Source: an uncultured Eubacteriales bacterium (GTDB taxonomy: Bacteria > Bacillota > Clostridia > Christensenellales > Aristaeellaceae). From it: a DNA stretch of 14,694 nt. Positions 1-6,421 of this stretch are shown here, in pieces. Location of the stretch: contig CADBNX010000072.1 in the NCBI GenBank assembly GCA_902796115.1, positions 1-14,694 of the forward strand, given 5' to 3'. The notes under the pieces are model-generated. The model ran no database searches, had not been told where the DNA came from, and saw only the letters and a list, made by a program, of their open reading frames with translations. Position 1 is the stretch's first letter; each line of letters starts with the position of its first letter. A program made the translations under genes and the position numbers.

Positions 1-522
1 CAGAAACGCCGCCGCGTCCTTTGCTCTTTCGCAGATCCAGCGGATGGTCGCCTTTCCGCTCACGCGGCTGCTGTTCTCCTCATCCGTTTGCAGGATCAGC
101 ATCACAGGGCCGCCGTCATAGCCGGCCCGCGACAGGGCGTCCATCGCCATCATACCCGCGACGGCGCCTCCCTTGCAGTCCCCCACGCCCGGGCCCAGGA
201 TCCTGTCCCCCTCGCGGCGCACCGCGGGTGTGCCGAACATTCCTTTCGGATGCACGGTATCCAGGTGCCCGGACAGGACCACGGCCGGCCCCGCCGCTTC
301 CGGATTCATCACAATACAGACCGGATTGCCCGCCTTTTCCTGCGGATATACCTCCACCCACCAGCCTTTTTCGTGCGCGCGGGACGCGAAGTATTCCCCC
401 ACCGCGTCGACGCCCGCCTTATCCCCCGTGGGGCTCTCCAGATTGCAGACGTCCTCCCACATGCCGATATATTCCCCGTTCAGGCTGTCTGTGATTTGAA
501 ACAACTTTTCATGATCCATCAT
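1..522 (-). CDS. M20-family zinc metallopeptidase, N-terminal part (cut by window edge)
   Basis: The frame opens at ATG 522 (a second ATG follows at 519) and runs off the left edge after 174 codons, so only the start of a typically 370-450 residue protein is present. Seen in the sequence: SGHLDTVH with His86 and Asp88, then GPGVGDCKGG with Asp115, then QTDEEN with Glu148/Glu149. In the M20 family (carboxypeptidase G2, ArgE/DapE/PepT type) these are the first metal His, the adjacent Asp, the bridging Asp and the catalytic Glu pair. Such enzymes hydrolyse amide bonds of dipeptides or N-acyl amino acids in the cytoplasm with two zinc ions. The substrate cannot be told from this half. A GGGG-rich stretch at 535-538 is a weak ribosome site. 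It appears to be transcribed separately from the ATPase gene upstream. No defect is visible; the truncation is due only to the window. Confidence 0.88.
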   Translation of the reverse strand, partial: MMDHEKLFQITDSLNGEYIGMWEDVCNLESPTGDKAGVDAVGEYFASRAHEKGWWVEVYPQEKAGNPVCIVMNPEAAGPAVVLSGHLDTVHPKGMFGTPAVRREGDRILGPGVGDCKGGAVAGMMAMDALSRAGYDGGPVMLILQTDEENSSRVSGKATIRWICERAKDAAAFL

Positions 523-542
523 TCACCATCACCACCCCGGTA

Positions 543-571
543 ATTTTAACCGCAATCGACCCATTCCGCAA
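543..571 (-). promoter_or_regulatory. candidate sigma-70-type promoter of the M20 peptidase gene
   Basis: On the minus strand TTGCGG (566-571) is followed after 17 bases by TAAAAT (543-548), which is 5/6 to the -10 consensus. The predicted start would lie near 536, leaving a very short leader that would partly cut the ribosome site. The promoter is therefore plausible but not certain. Confidence 0.4.
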
Positions 572-625
572 GATTCGTACCTGTACCGGCCGAAAAAGAT
601 AAAGACGGGATAAACATCGGTTCAG

Positions 626-1933
626 TTAATCCTTCAGGCATCCGACAGGAATCACCCTGACGCCTTTCGTCGTTGTAAAAGCCATTGGTGCGGAGGCACA
701 GATAATGATCAGCGCATCCGGCTCGCGATAAACAGGGCGGGGATGATCCGAATGGATGAGCGCCTCTTCATTATGCTTTCTGATCAGGTTCCGGAATTTG
801 CACAGGGACGCTTCTCCCTCTGCGATACGATTCGCCCCGACTTTGATCTCGATCAGTCCATATCGTCCGTCAGAGAGCTGGTAGACCGCATCCGCTTCGA
901 GTCCTGCGTCGTCTGAATAGTGAAACAGCCTCGCATCATGCGCTGAGGCATACACCAGCAAATCTCTCAGCACAAGGTTCTCAAAAACGTGGCCAAACAG
1001 ATCGAGGTCATTATGAAAATAGGCAGGCTGAATTCCAAGCACCGCCAAAGCTATGGAGGGGTCTGTGAAAATGTGTTTTTTGGCCGTGCGTATTGCTGTC
1101 TTGGAACGTATCTGCGGCGACCAGGCATCAATATCCCTGATCACAAACAGTTTCTCCAATGCTTCTATGTAGGAAGAAAGCGTCGTCTCAGTCACATTGG
1201 CAGAGGCTCTGACATCCGAATAAATGCTGGTTTTTTTTGCTGTCGTTGCCATGTTTCTTGCATAAGACCAAAGCAGCATCCGGGCCCACTCCGGATTTCG
1301 TCTTACTCCATCAACGGAACTGATATCCCTTTGATAGATCTGTCTGCAGTAATCCTTGGCAATTTCAAGTTTTGCTGCCGCTGTTTTCAGTGCAAGACAC
1401 CTCGGCCATCCGCCCCGACAGGCGGCAAAAAACAAATCCGTCAGTTTCAGATTGCACGTTATGCCATCAATCCGAGCGGAAGGATCTGTCAAAATCCGAT
1501 GCAGTGAAATTGCACCGTTCGACTCACCGGTTTCCCAAAGTGTCATCGGATACATGGTCAATTCGGAAATTCTCCCGGTCCCTGTATGAGGGGTATCAAT
1601 TCTTTTGCCCGTCGACCCCGTCAAAAAGAACTCGCCGGTTGCTTCCGGATTGTCATCGCATGCTTTTCGGACAGCACCCCAGATTTTCGGTGCATCCTGC
1701 CATTCGTCAAACAGAATCGGTTTCGGATTATGAAAAAACAAGGATGGCTGTGTTTCCGCAACGGAAAGATATCCGTCGCGTCTTTCTTCATCCTGAAACT
1801 CTATGATCGTTTTGCATCTTTCCCTTGCGGTTCTCGTTTTCCCGCATCCTTTGGGGCCTACGATACTGACGGCATTAAAAGCCTCTGCTCTTCTGTCAAG
1901 TTCATCATCAATAATCCTGTGCACATAATCCAC
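626..1933 (-). CDS. Standalone AAA ATPase with DUF4143-like C-terminal part
   Basis: Numbered from the upstream ATG at 1942: Walker A GPKGCGKT at 29-36, Walker B ILFDEWQ at 76-82, and sensor-like LTGST at 107-111. The C-terminal part carries LEADAVYQ (348-355) and IEIK (364-367), an E-x-D...E-x-K pattern like a PD-(D/E)xK nuclease-type fold. This layout matches the large family of prokaryotic AAA proteins ending in DUF4143. Their role is largely unknown; toxin-antitoxin-like or mobile-element functions have been suggested. Start choice: GGAAGG (1943-1948) abuts ATG 1942, too close to use, but lies 9 bases before GTG 1933, and family members commonly begin near the resulting DYVHRIIDDEL. GTG 1933 (435 residues) is preferred; ATG 1942 (438) is the alternative. 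The gene is visibly more AT-rich than the GRE genes and has its own promoter and repeat array, which suggests a separately acquired unit. Confidence 0.85.
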   Translation of the reverse strand: MDYVHRIIDDELDRRAEAFNAVSIVGPKGCGKTRTARERCKTIIEFQDEERRDGYLSVAETQPSLFFHNPKPILFDEWQDAPKIWGAVRKACDDNPEATGEFFLTGSTGKRIDTPHTGTGRISELTMYPMTLWETGESNGAISLHRILTDPSARIDGITCNLKLTDLFFAACRGGWPRCLALKTAAAKLEIAKDYCRQIYQRDISSVDGVRRNPEWARMLLWSYARNMATTAKKTSIYSDVRASANVTETTLSSYIEALEKLFVIRDIDAWSPQIRSKTAIRTAKKHIFTDPSIALAVLGIQPAYFHNDLDLFGHVFENLVLRDLLVYASAHDARLFHYSDDAGLEADAVYQLSDGRYGLIEIKVGANRIAEGEASLCKFRNLIRKHNEEALIHSDHPRPVYREPDALIIICASAPMAFTTTKGVRVIPVGCLKD

Positions 1934-1966
1934 ACCGATCATCCTTCCATCCGGTACTGCAGTGTT

Positions 1967-1995
1967 ATCATACCATACCGGCGGTGTTTCGGCAA
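1967..1995 (-). promoter_or_regulatory. candidate sigma-70-type promoter of the AAA ATPase gene
   Basis: On the minus strand TTGCCG (1990-1995), a 17-base spacer, then TATGAT (1967-1972), which is 5/6 to the -10 consensus. The expected transcript start is near 1960, about 27 bases before GTG 1933. The -35 box lies in a degenerate extra copy (about 1984-2007) of the 23-bp repeat immediately upstream. A protein bound to the repeats could therefore touch RNA polymerase. Confidence 0.6.
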
Positions 1996-2007
1996 CAGCT
2001 GTTTGTA

Positions 2008-2099
2008 TTTTTTCGGAACTTTTATTTATACTTTTTCGAAACTTTTATTTATATTTTTTCGGCACTTTCATTTATATAATTTCGTCTGTTTTGTTTATG
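2008..2099. repeat. 23-bp tandem repeat array (iteron-like) upstream of the AAA ATPase
   Basis: Four head-to-tail 23-bp units lie at 2008-2030, 2031-2053, 2054-2076 and 2077-2099. Read on the minus strand, the core of the first is TATAAATAAAAGTTCCGAA followed by A residues. Units 2 and 3 each differ from unit 1 at two positions. Unit 4 is degenerate at about eight positions, and a further worn 24-base copy (1984-2007) overlaps the ATPase -35 box. There are no spacers between units. Each good unit contains TATAAAT and a CGAAA block, so one site recurs on the same DNA face roughly every two helical turns. The array lies between the GRE-1 stop and the ATPase promoter, and a role as operator or binding array for the ATPase gene is inferred from position. 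Confidence 0.85.
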
Positions 2100-2152
2100 G
2101 AAATTCAGTTTTTCATCCGTGTTCTGCACCTATCGGGATCAGCAGGCACCAC

Positions 2153-4393
2153 TCATCCCGCCGCGTTCTCCGCGCGCAGGATGTACGCGTCCTGTTCGCT
2201 CTTTGGCAGGTTGTTCCACAGCACGTTCCATCCGCACACGCGCACCTGCAGGTTTTTGTATTTTTCCGGATGCCGCTGCGCGTCCCTGAGCGTCTCCGTA
2301 TTGAAGATATTGAAATGGATGGACGCTCCGCCGCGGCGCATATAGCTCATCAGGACCCCATAGAAGGCTTCCAGGCCTTCCTCACCGGCCACCGCGCTCG
2401 GATGCAGCATCGCGTCCAGGCAAAAGCCGTTGTTGCACAGATCCGGTGAGAGAGCCACCGCGGATTCGATCAGCGCGGTAATGCCACTGCGATCCGCACC
2501 GGGAGTCGGAGACGCGTTCTTGGAAATCTCTTCTCCCGCTTTCCGTCCGTCCGGCGTCGCGGCGGTCTTTTCGCCGTTGATGATGAACGCCCGCGCGGAA
2601 TGCGCTTCCAGCTGCAGCCTGCCGCCGTGGGAATTCACTTTGCCGCCGAGCACCTCTTCCCGCACGAGGCGCAGGATTTCACGGGCGTAGGAATCCGCCA
2701 TCACGTCGCCGTTTCCGTACTTGTGACGGCATTTCAGTGCTTTCGCGCGCAGCCCCTCATAGCCCTCCCAGTTCGCTTCCAGCGCTTTTTTCAGTTCCGC
2801 CAGGGTAGTCTCTTTCTTTTCATACACCAGTTCATAAACCGCCATCAGCGCGTCCGCGGCGGTCCCGACCCCGCCGAAGGTGAACCCGCTCAGGTTCTCG
2901 ATGCCGCAGTCCAGCGCGTCGGTCATGGTTTCCACGCATTCCGGGATCGTGGCGGAAAACAGCAGGGAGGGGTTCACATCGTTGATTTTTGTCGCGATGC
3001 GGTCCAGCGCCCGCCAGTCCTCCTCCAGCATGTACACCAGCTGTTTCCGGTAAGCCTCATAAAACTCCCCGAAGCTTCCGAACCCCGTCACGTCGCCTGT
3101 CTTCAGGCCGAACTGCCGGCCCGTCACCCGGTCGAACCCGTTGTCAAACACCAGGGAAACCGGCTTCACGGGATTCGGGTACTGGCAGCTCATTCCGATC
3201 CCTTTGCGCTTCACCTTGTATTCATAGCACCCGCTGATCACGCTGTCCAGGGCTTCCTCATAGGTCGCGCCGCCGGTCATCAGCGCTTTGGTGATGTGAT
3301 CCTCGCTGCAGAACACGATGCTGCTGTTCCCGCCCCGGATCATTTCCAGCGCCTGCAGGACGAAATCCTTCGGCGTCGATTTTCCGATTTTGATCTGGAT
3401 TTTCGGGTTGTAGATATTCAGGGTGTCGTACACATCCAGGATCATCCGGCTCAGGCTGTTCACCTTCGTGCTTCCGTCCATGTTCGTGCCGCCCAGATAA
3501 AAGGGCTGGCCCCAGTAATTGCCGATGGACGACCACTGCAGCAGGAAATGCGCCATCAGGCTGCGCAGTTCCTCCTCCGGCACGCCTTCGCGCCTGTCCT
3601 TCTCATAAAACGGATACAGCGTGCCGTCCAGTCCGTAGCCCAGGGAACGCACCTGATAATTGTCGATGCTTTCGCTGATCATGAAATACAGATAGATCAG
3701 CTGCATCGCGTCGTACATGCACTGCGGCGCTCCGTCGTGCAGGCGCTGCATGCAGGAGGCGATCTTTTCCGCCCGCGGAGAACCCTTCGTGCGCGCGTAA
3801 CGGGCAAACCGGTCCAGCAGGCGCAGTACGGCCAGATACTCCGTCTCCAGGCCGCGGAAAAACGCCTCCTTCTTCTCCGTCAGCGCGCCCCGCTCCGCCA
3901 GCGCCGAATAACAGGCGCGCGCGCGCGCCAGGATGCCCGGAAATCCGAGTTCCATCAGGGAATCCCAGTCCGGCACCGTATGGTCAAAATCCAGCCAGCC
4001 GAAGGATCCGCCGGCCTCGCTGCTCTCCTTCAGGCGTTTTCTCTCTTCCGGAAAACACGGCAGGATCTCCTCCTGCCAGGGATCCGCGGTAAAGCGCCGC
4101 AGCGGACGGTTCCACGACCAGATCCCCACAAACGCGTCATGCTCGTTCACTTCGATGCGGGTATTGTCCAGAACCAGCGCGAAAAGCTCCGCCTTGATGA
4201 CCGGATGGGGCTGCCCCGCAAGCTCCGCCGCCTTTGCCGCAAGCATCTCCCGCATGGCGTCGTCGTCCAGGCCCGTCGAAGGATCGAATTCCTCTCCGTG
4301 GTAATTCCAGCGTTTGAACGCGTCAAACTCACGATCGGCAAAATGGTATTTGTTTTCGATGTAATGCCTGTCCTGTTCACTGATCAGCATCAT
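2153..4393 (-). CDS. Glycyl radical enzyme GRE-1 (pyruvate formate-lyase-like family, function unknown)
   Basis: A 746-residue protein of normal length for non-PFL glycyl radical enzymes. Seen: DFDHTVPDW near 135-143; the active-site loop SGCYEY with thiyl Cys389 and Glu391; HPSAVAGEEGL before the C-terminus; and the radical loop VRVCGWNVLW with the presumed radical Gly721. Cys-x-Glu is the arrangement of the dehydratase, lyase and decarboxylase GREs. The adjacent Cys-Cys of true PFL is absent, so pflB is not proposed. Trp follows the radical glycine, where characterised members usually have Tyr or Phe. The start ATG 4393 has GGGGAGGA 8 bases upstream. The gene follows its activase by 42 bases and is surely co-transcribed with it. 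It would act in the cytoplasm, only without oxygen, after activation. No convincing terminator was found after the stop. The substrate is unknown; annotation pipelines would probably call it a pyruvate formate lyase family protein. Confidence 0.93.
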   Translation of the reverse strand: MMLISEQDRHYIENKYHFADREFDAFKRWNYHGEEFDPSTGLDDDAMREMLAAKAAELAGQPHPVIKAELFALVLDNTRIEVNEHDAFVGIWSWNRPLRRFTADPWQEEILPCFPEERKRLKESSEAGGSFGWLDFDHTVPDWDSLMELGFPGILARARACYSALAERGALTEKKEAFFRGLETEYLAVLRLLDRFARYARTKGSPRAEKIASCMQRLHDGAPQCMYDAMQLIYLYFMISESIDNYQVRSLGYGLDGTLYPFYEKDRREGVPEEELRSLMAHFLLQWSSIGNYWGQPFYLGGTNMDGSTKVNSLSRMILDVYDTLNIYNPKIQIKIGKSTPKDFVLQALEMIRGGNSSIVFCSEDHITKALMTGGATYEEALDSVISGCYEYKVKRKGIGMSCQYPNPVKPVSLVFDNGFDRVTGRQFGLKTGDVTGFGSFGEFYEAYRKQLVYMLEEDWRALDRIATKINDVNPSLLFSATIPECVETMTDALDCGIENLSGFTFGGVGTAADALMAVYELVYEKKETTLAELKKALEANWEGYEGLRAKALKCRHKYGNGDVMADSYAREILRLVREEVLGGKVNSHGGRLQLEAHSARAFIINGEKTAATPDGRKAGEEISKNASPTPGADRSGITALIESAVALSPDLCNNGFCLDAMLHPSAVAGEEGLEAFYGVLMSYMRRGGASIHFNIFNTETLRDAQRHPEKYKNLQVRVCGWNVLWNNLPKSEQDAYILRAENAAG

Positions 4394-4435
4394 GGCGTTT
4401 TCCTCCCCGTTCCGTATCCGATTCCGCCTCCGCGG

Positions 4436-5344
4436 TCATGCCCTGCCCGATACCGCGTTCACGCCGTGCGCGCGAAGGATCTCGACCGCATGTCCGATCA
4501 TCGCTTCATCCGGCGATTCCGCGTTTGGCATGGTATCCGTTTTTCCGAGCGAAACATATTTGGAGCGTGCCATCGAATGATAAGGCAGCACCTTCATCCG
4601 TTCGATGTTCAGCCCCTCCAGCAGGGCTCCGATCCGCTCCAGCGTTTCGTCGTCCGAATTGCAGCCGGGCACAAAAGGCATCCGGATCTCGATCCGTTTT
4701 CCGAGTTTGGACAGCTTTCGCAGGTTTTCCAGGATCCTTTCATTGCCCTGCCCCGTAAGCTGACGGTGTTTTTCATCATCCGCGTGCTTCACGTCATACA
4801 GATACATATCCGTAAACGGCAGGATCTTTTCAAACGCGCTCCACGGCACGCAGCCGCAGGTATCCGCCGCCGTGTGGATCCCCTCGGCTTTGAGCGCGGC
4901 GAAGAATGCGCGCACGAAATCCGCCTGCAGCAGCGGTTCCCCGCCGGATACCGTCACGCCGCCTCCGGAGTTTTCATAAAACACACGGTCGCGCAGGGCG
5001 ATTTCCACGGCCTCCTCCACGGCAAGCGGCCGACCGTAGCGCTTCATCGCCTCCCCAAGGCAGGCTTCCTCGCATCTTCCGCACGCCGTACAGCGCTCCC
5101 GGTGAAAAACGTGCCCCGCTTCCCCGATTTCATGCGCACCGCAGGGACAAACCCGCGCGCATTCGCCGCATCCGATGCACTTGTGCGCGTAATACGCCAT
5201 CTCCGGCTTCGGTGATATCCCCTCCGGATTGTGGCACCAGATGCAGTGCAGCGGGCATCCCTTCAGAAAAAAGGTCGTACGGATCCCCGGTCCGTCGTGC
5301 ACCGCGAATTTCTTAAGATCCATCAGCACCGCTGTCTCACTCAT
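4436..5344 (-). CDS. Glycyl radical enzyme activating protein (radical SAM)
   Basis: About 302 residues from ATG 5344. Seen: near the N-terminus HDGPGIRTTFFLKGCPLHC; the radical-SAM CxxxCxxC with Cys30, Cys34 and Cys37; two inserted ferredoxin-like motifs (Cys56/59/62/66 and Cys85/88/91/95); and SGGEP at 133-137, which contacts SAM. This is the form of activases for the non-PFL GREs; E. coli PflA lacks the extra clusters. It would use reduced 4Fe-4S and SAM to abstract the hydrogen from the GRE glycine. Start choice: GGGAGG (5353-5358) is 8 bases before ATG 5344 but only 2 before ATG 5350, and the frame also extends to 5383, beyond the candidate transcript start. It is first in an operon with GRE-1. 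As the only activase in the window it may also serve GRE-2 and GRE-3, which is inferred. Confidence 0.95.
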   Translation of the reverse strand: MSETAVLMDLKKFAVHDGPGIRTTFFLKGCPLHCIWCHNPEGISPKPEMAYYAHKCIGCGECARVCPCGAHEIGEAGHVFHRERCTACGRCEEACLGEAMKRYGRPLAVEEAVEIALRDRVFYENSGGGVTVSGGEPLLQADFVRAFFAALKAEGIHTAADTCGCVPWSAFEKILPFTDMYLYDVKHADDEKHRQLTGQGNERILENLRKLSKLGKRIEIRMPFVPGCNSDDETLERIGALLEGLNIERMKVLPYHSMARSKYVSLGKTDTMPNAESPDEAMIGHAVEILRAHGVNAVSGRA

Positions 5345-5360
5345 CGTCATTCCCTCCCGG

Positions 5361-5376
5361 ACGCGCCCGCGCGCGT
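5361..5376 (-). promoter_or_regulatory. GC-rich hairpin in the activase-GRE-1 leader
   Basis: The bases ACGCGC (5361-5366), loop 5367-5370, GCGCGT (5371-5376) form a perfect 6-bp stem with a 4-base loop. The stem would sit within a few bases of the predicted 5' end of the mRNA (about 5380) and end just before the ribosome site at 5352-5358. It could protect the 5' end or tune translation; neither is proven. It is formed from simple GC alternation, so chance is possible. Confidence 0.4.
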
Positions 5377-5386
5377 TTTCCATTCA

Positions 5387-5415
5387 ATCATATTCCCGCT
5401 CCGTTCGTTCCGCAA
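5387..5415 (-). promoter_or_regulatory. candidate promoter of the activase-GRE-1 operon
   Basis: On the minus strand TTGCGG (5410-5415), 17 bases, TATGAT (5387-5392). The predicted start is near 5380, about 36 bases before ATG 5344. The spacer holds AACGGAG (5399-5405), a word repeated in the leader of the GRE-3 operon. The -35 box is part of a TTCCGC-N3-CG word that recurs at the opposing promoter. Confidence 0.6.
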
Positions 5416-5465
5416 TCGCAGAAAGCGCATGGTTTTATCATTTTCGGCACAGATTTCCGCTTGCG
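5408..5465. promoter_or_regulatory. candidate AraC operator pair between divergent promoters
   Basis: On the plus strand TTCCGC-N3-CG occurs at 5408-5418 and again at 5455-5465, the same way round and 47 bases apart. The first copy covers the -35 box of the leftward activase promoter, and the second covers that of the rightward regulator promoter. Direct repeats at a -35 box are the usual architecture of AraC-family sites. Part of the likeness comes from both being -35-like sequences, so the call is tentative. Confidence 0.35.
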
Positions 5466-5489
5466 TCACGCCGCCATCCATGCTACACT
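5461..5489 (+). promoter_or_regulatory. candidate promoter of the AraC regulator gene
   Basis: On the plus strand TTGCGT (5461-5466), 17 bases, TACACT (5484-5489), with TG one base before the -10 box (5481-5482), an extended -10. The start would lie near 5496, about 18 bases before ATG 5514, just ahead of the ribosome site GGAAGG at 5501-5506. Confidence 0.55.
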
Positions 5490-5513
5490 TTTCCCGGAAA
5501 GGAAGGGGTCCAA

Positions 5514-6323
5514 ATGACGGCAGAAAACATGTGCTCCTGGCGTGTCACGGAAATCGACATGGTCGTTTTTGTGCGGAAGGGAAACGACAGCGGCTTTATG
5601 CGCATCGGCGGCAAAACGCTCAAAACCTTCGAAGACCGCCGCTATCACGGCCTGGTGCTGAAAACGGACGGCATCAGTTCCTACGCGTTCCGGGGCTTTG
5701 ATCCGGTTCGCAGCCTGCCCGGCTCCGTCACCTATCTGCCGCAGGGATATCCCTATACCGTGGAATCCGTCGAGCCGGGCTCCTGCTACTGCGTCAATTT
5801 CCGCATCGACGGCGCGGCTTCCCTTCCTCCCTTCACCGTGATGCCCCGCAACACCGCCCAGTGGCTCGGTTACTTTACGGAAATGCTGGACTGCTGGGTA
5901 TACCAGCGGCCGGGCTTCCGTGCGCGCATCCTGGCGCGGCTGTACGATATGTTCGCCACGCTCGAGGAAGACAGGACCGCAAAATACCTTCCCTCCCATC
6001 AGAAAAGCCAGCTGCGCAGCCTCACGGAGCGCATCAGCGCCGACCCGGCGCAGCCCCTCCAGATTTCCGCGCTGGCCCGGGAATGCGGCATGAGCGAAAC
6101 CTATTTCCGCAGGCTTTTTCACGAGGCGTACGGCGTTTCACCCAAGCAGTACATCCAGGGTCTGCGTTTCCGTCTGGCCAAATCCATGCTGACCGGCACC
6201 GATCGGCCGATCGCCGATATCGCGCGGGAATGCGGCTTTGAAAACATCTGCACCTTCAGCCGCGCCTTTCATACATCCGAGCATATCAGCCCCACCGAAT
6301 ACCGCCTCCTGCACACGGAATAA
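5514..6323 (+). CDS. AraC-family transcriptional regulator, divergent from the activase-GRE-1 operon
   Basis: 269 residues from ATG 5514, with GGAAGG (5501-5506) 7 bases upstream; the frame is open further upstream but there overlaps the activase gene. Residues about 25-100 look like an AraC-type cupin sensor domain (for example SVTYLPQGYPYTVESVEPGS, 71-90). The C-terminal about 100 residues hold both helix-turn-helix units: ISALARECGMSETYFRRLF near 184-202 and IADIARECGFENICTFSRAF near 233-252, followed by the typical SPTEYR end. It is the only plus-strand gene in the window and diverges from the activase across a 169-base gap. A local regulator responding to the GRE-1 substrate or product, probably an activator, is the natural inference. 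Autoregulation is possible through the shared gap. The ligand is unknown. Confidence 0.93.
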   Translation: MTAENMCSWRVTEIDMVVFVRKGNDSGFMRIGGKTLKTFEDRRYHGLVLKTDGISSYAFRGFDPVRSLPGSVTYLPQGYPYTVESVEPGSCYCVNFRIDGAASLPPFTVMPRNTAQWLGYFTEMLDCWVYQRPGFRARILARLYDMFATLEEDRTAKYLPSHQKSQLRSLTERISADPAQPLQISALARECGMSETYFRRLFHEAYGVSPKQYIQGLRFRLAKSMLTGTDRPIADIARECGFENICTFSRAFHTSEHISPTEYRLLHTE

Positions 6324-6394
6324 GGCCCTTCCCGACACCGCCTGTTCTGGGCAGGCCCTTCTCCCCTGCGACGGGAAGAAAGGGAAACGTTCCG

Positions 6395-6417
6395 GGGATC
6401 CGGCCGCGCCGGAGCCC
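6395..6417. terminator. candidate hairpin between converging genes
   Basis: In the 98-base gap between the AraC regulator (plus) and GRE-2 (minus), TCCGGC (6399-6404) and GCCGGA (6408-6413) form a perfect 6-bp stem with a 3-base loop, extendable by GGG (6395-6397) with CCC (6415-6417) across a bulge. A weaker stem (GCCTG 6340-6344, CAGGC 6352-6356) precedes it. Neither has a clean T-tract on either strand, so intrinsic termination is uncertain. The position makes a bidirectional terminator reasonable. Confidence 0.35.
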
Positions 6418-6421
6418 TGTT

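Noticed and set aside
2008..2099. Tandem repeats as a CRISPR array
   Set aside because: The units follow each other directly with no unique spacers, and no cas gene is present.
2100..2152. Intrinsic terminator after GRE-1
   Set aside because: No stable stem was found on the minus strand between the GRE-1 stop and the repeats; only partial matches such as CCT with AGG were present.
2153..4393. Calling GRE-1 (or GRE-2, GRE-3) a true pyruvate formate-lyase, pflB
   Set aside because: True PFL has two adjacent active-site cysteines and a GY radical loop. These proteins have a single Cys in GCYE or GCFS loops and a GW radical loop, and the activase has the extra ferredoxin motifs absent from PflA.
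2600..5215. Very long plus-strand open frame (871 codons) opposite GRE-1 and the activase
   Set aside because: It lies antisense to two genes with clear catalytic motifs, its translation is rich in Arg, His and Pro with no recognisable domain, and it comes from third-position GC bias. The same holds for the plus-strand frames at 6443-7111 and 7238-8695.
5345..5383. Longer activase start at ATG 5383
   Set aside because: It would lie upstream of the predicted transcript start, has no ribosome site, and adds residues unlike the family. ATG 5344 has GGGAGG at 8 bases.
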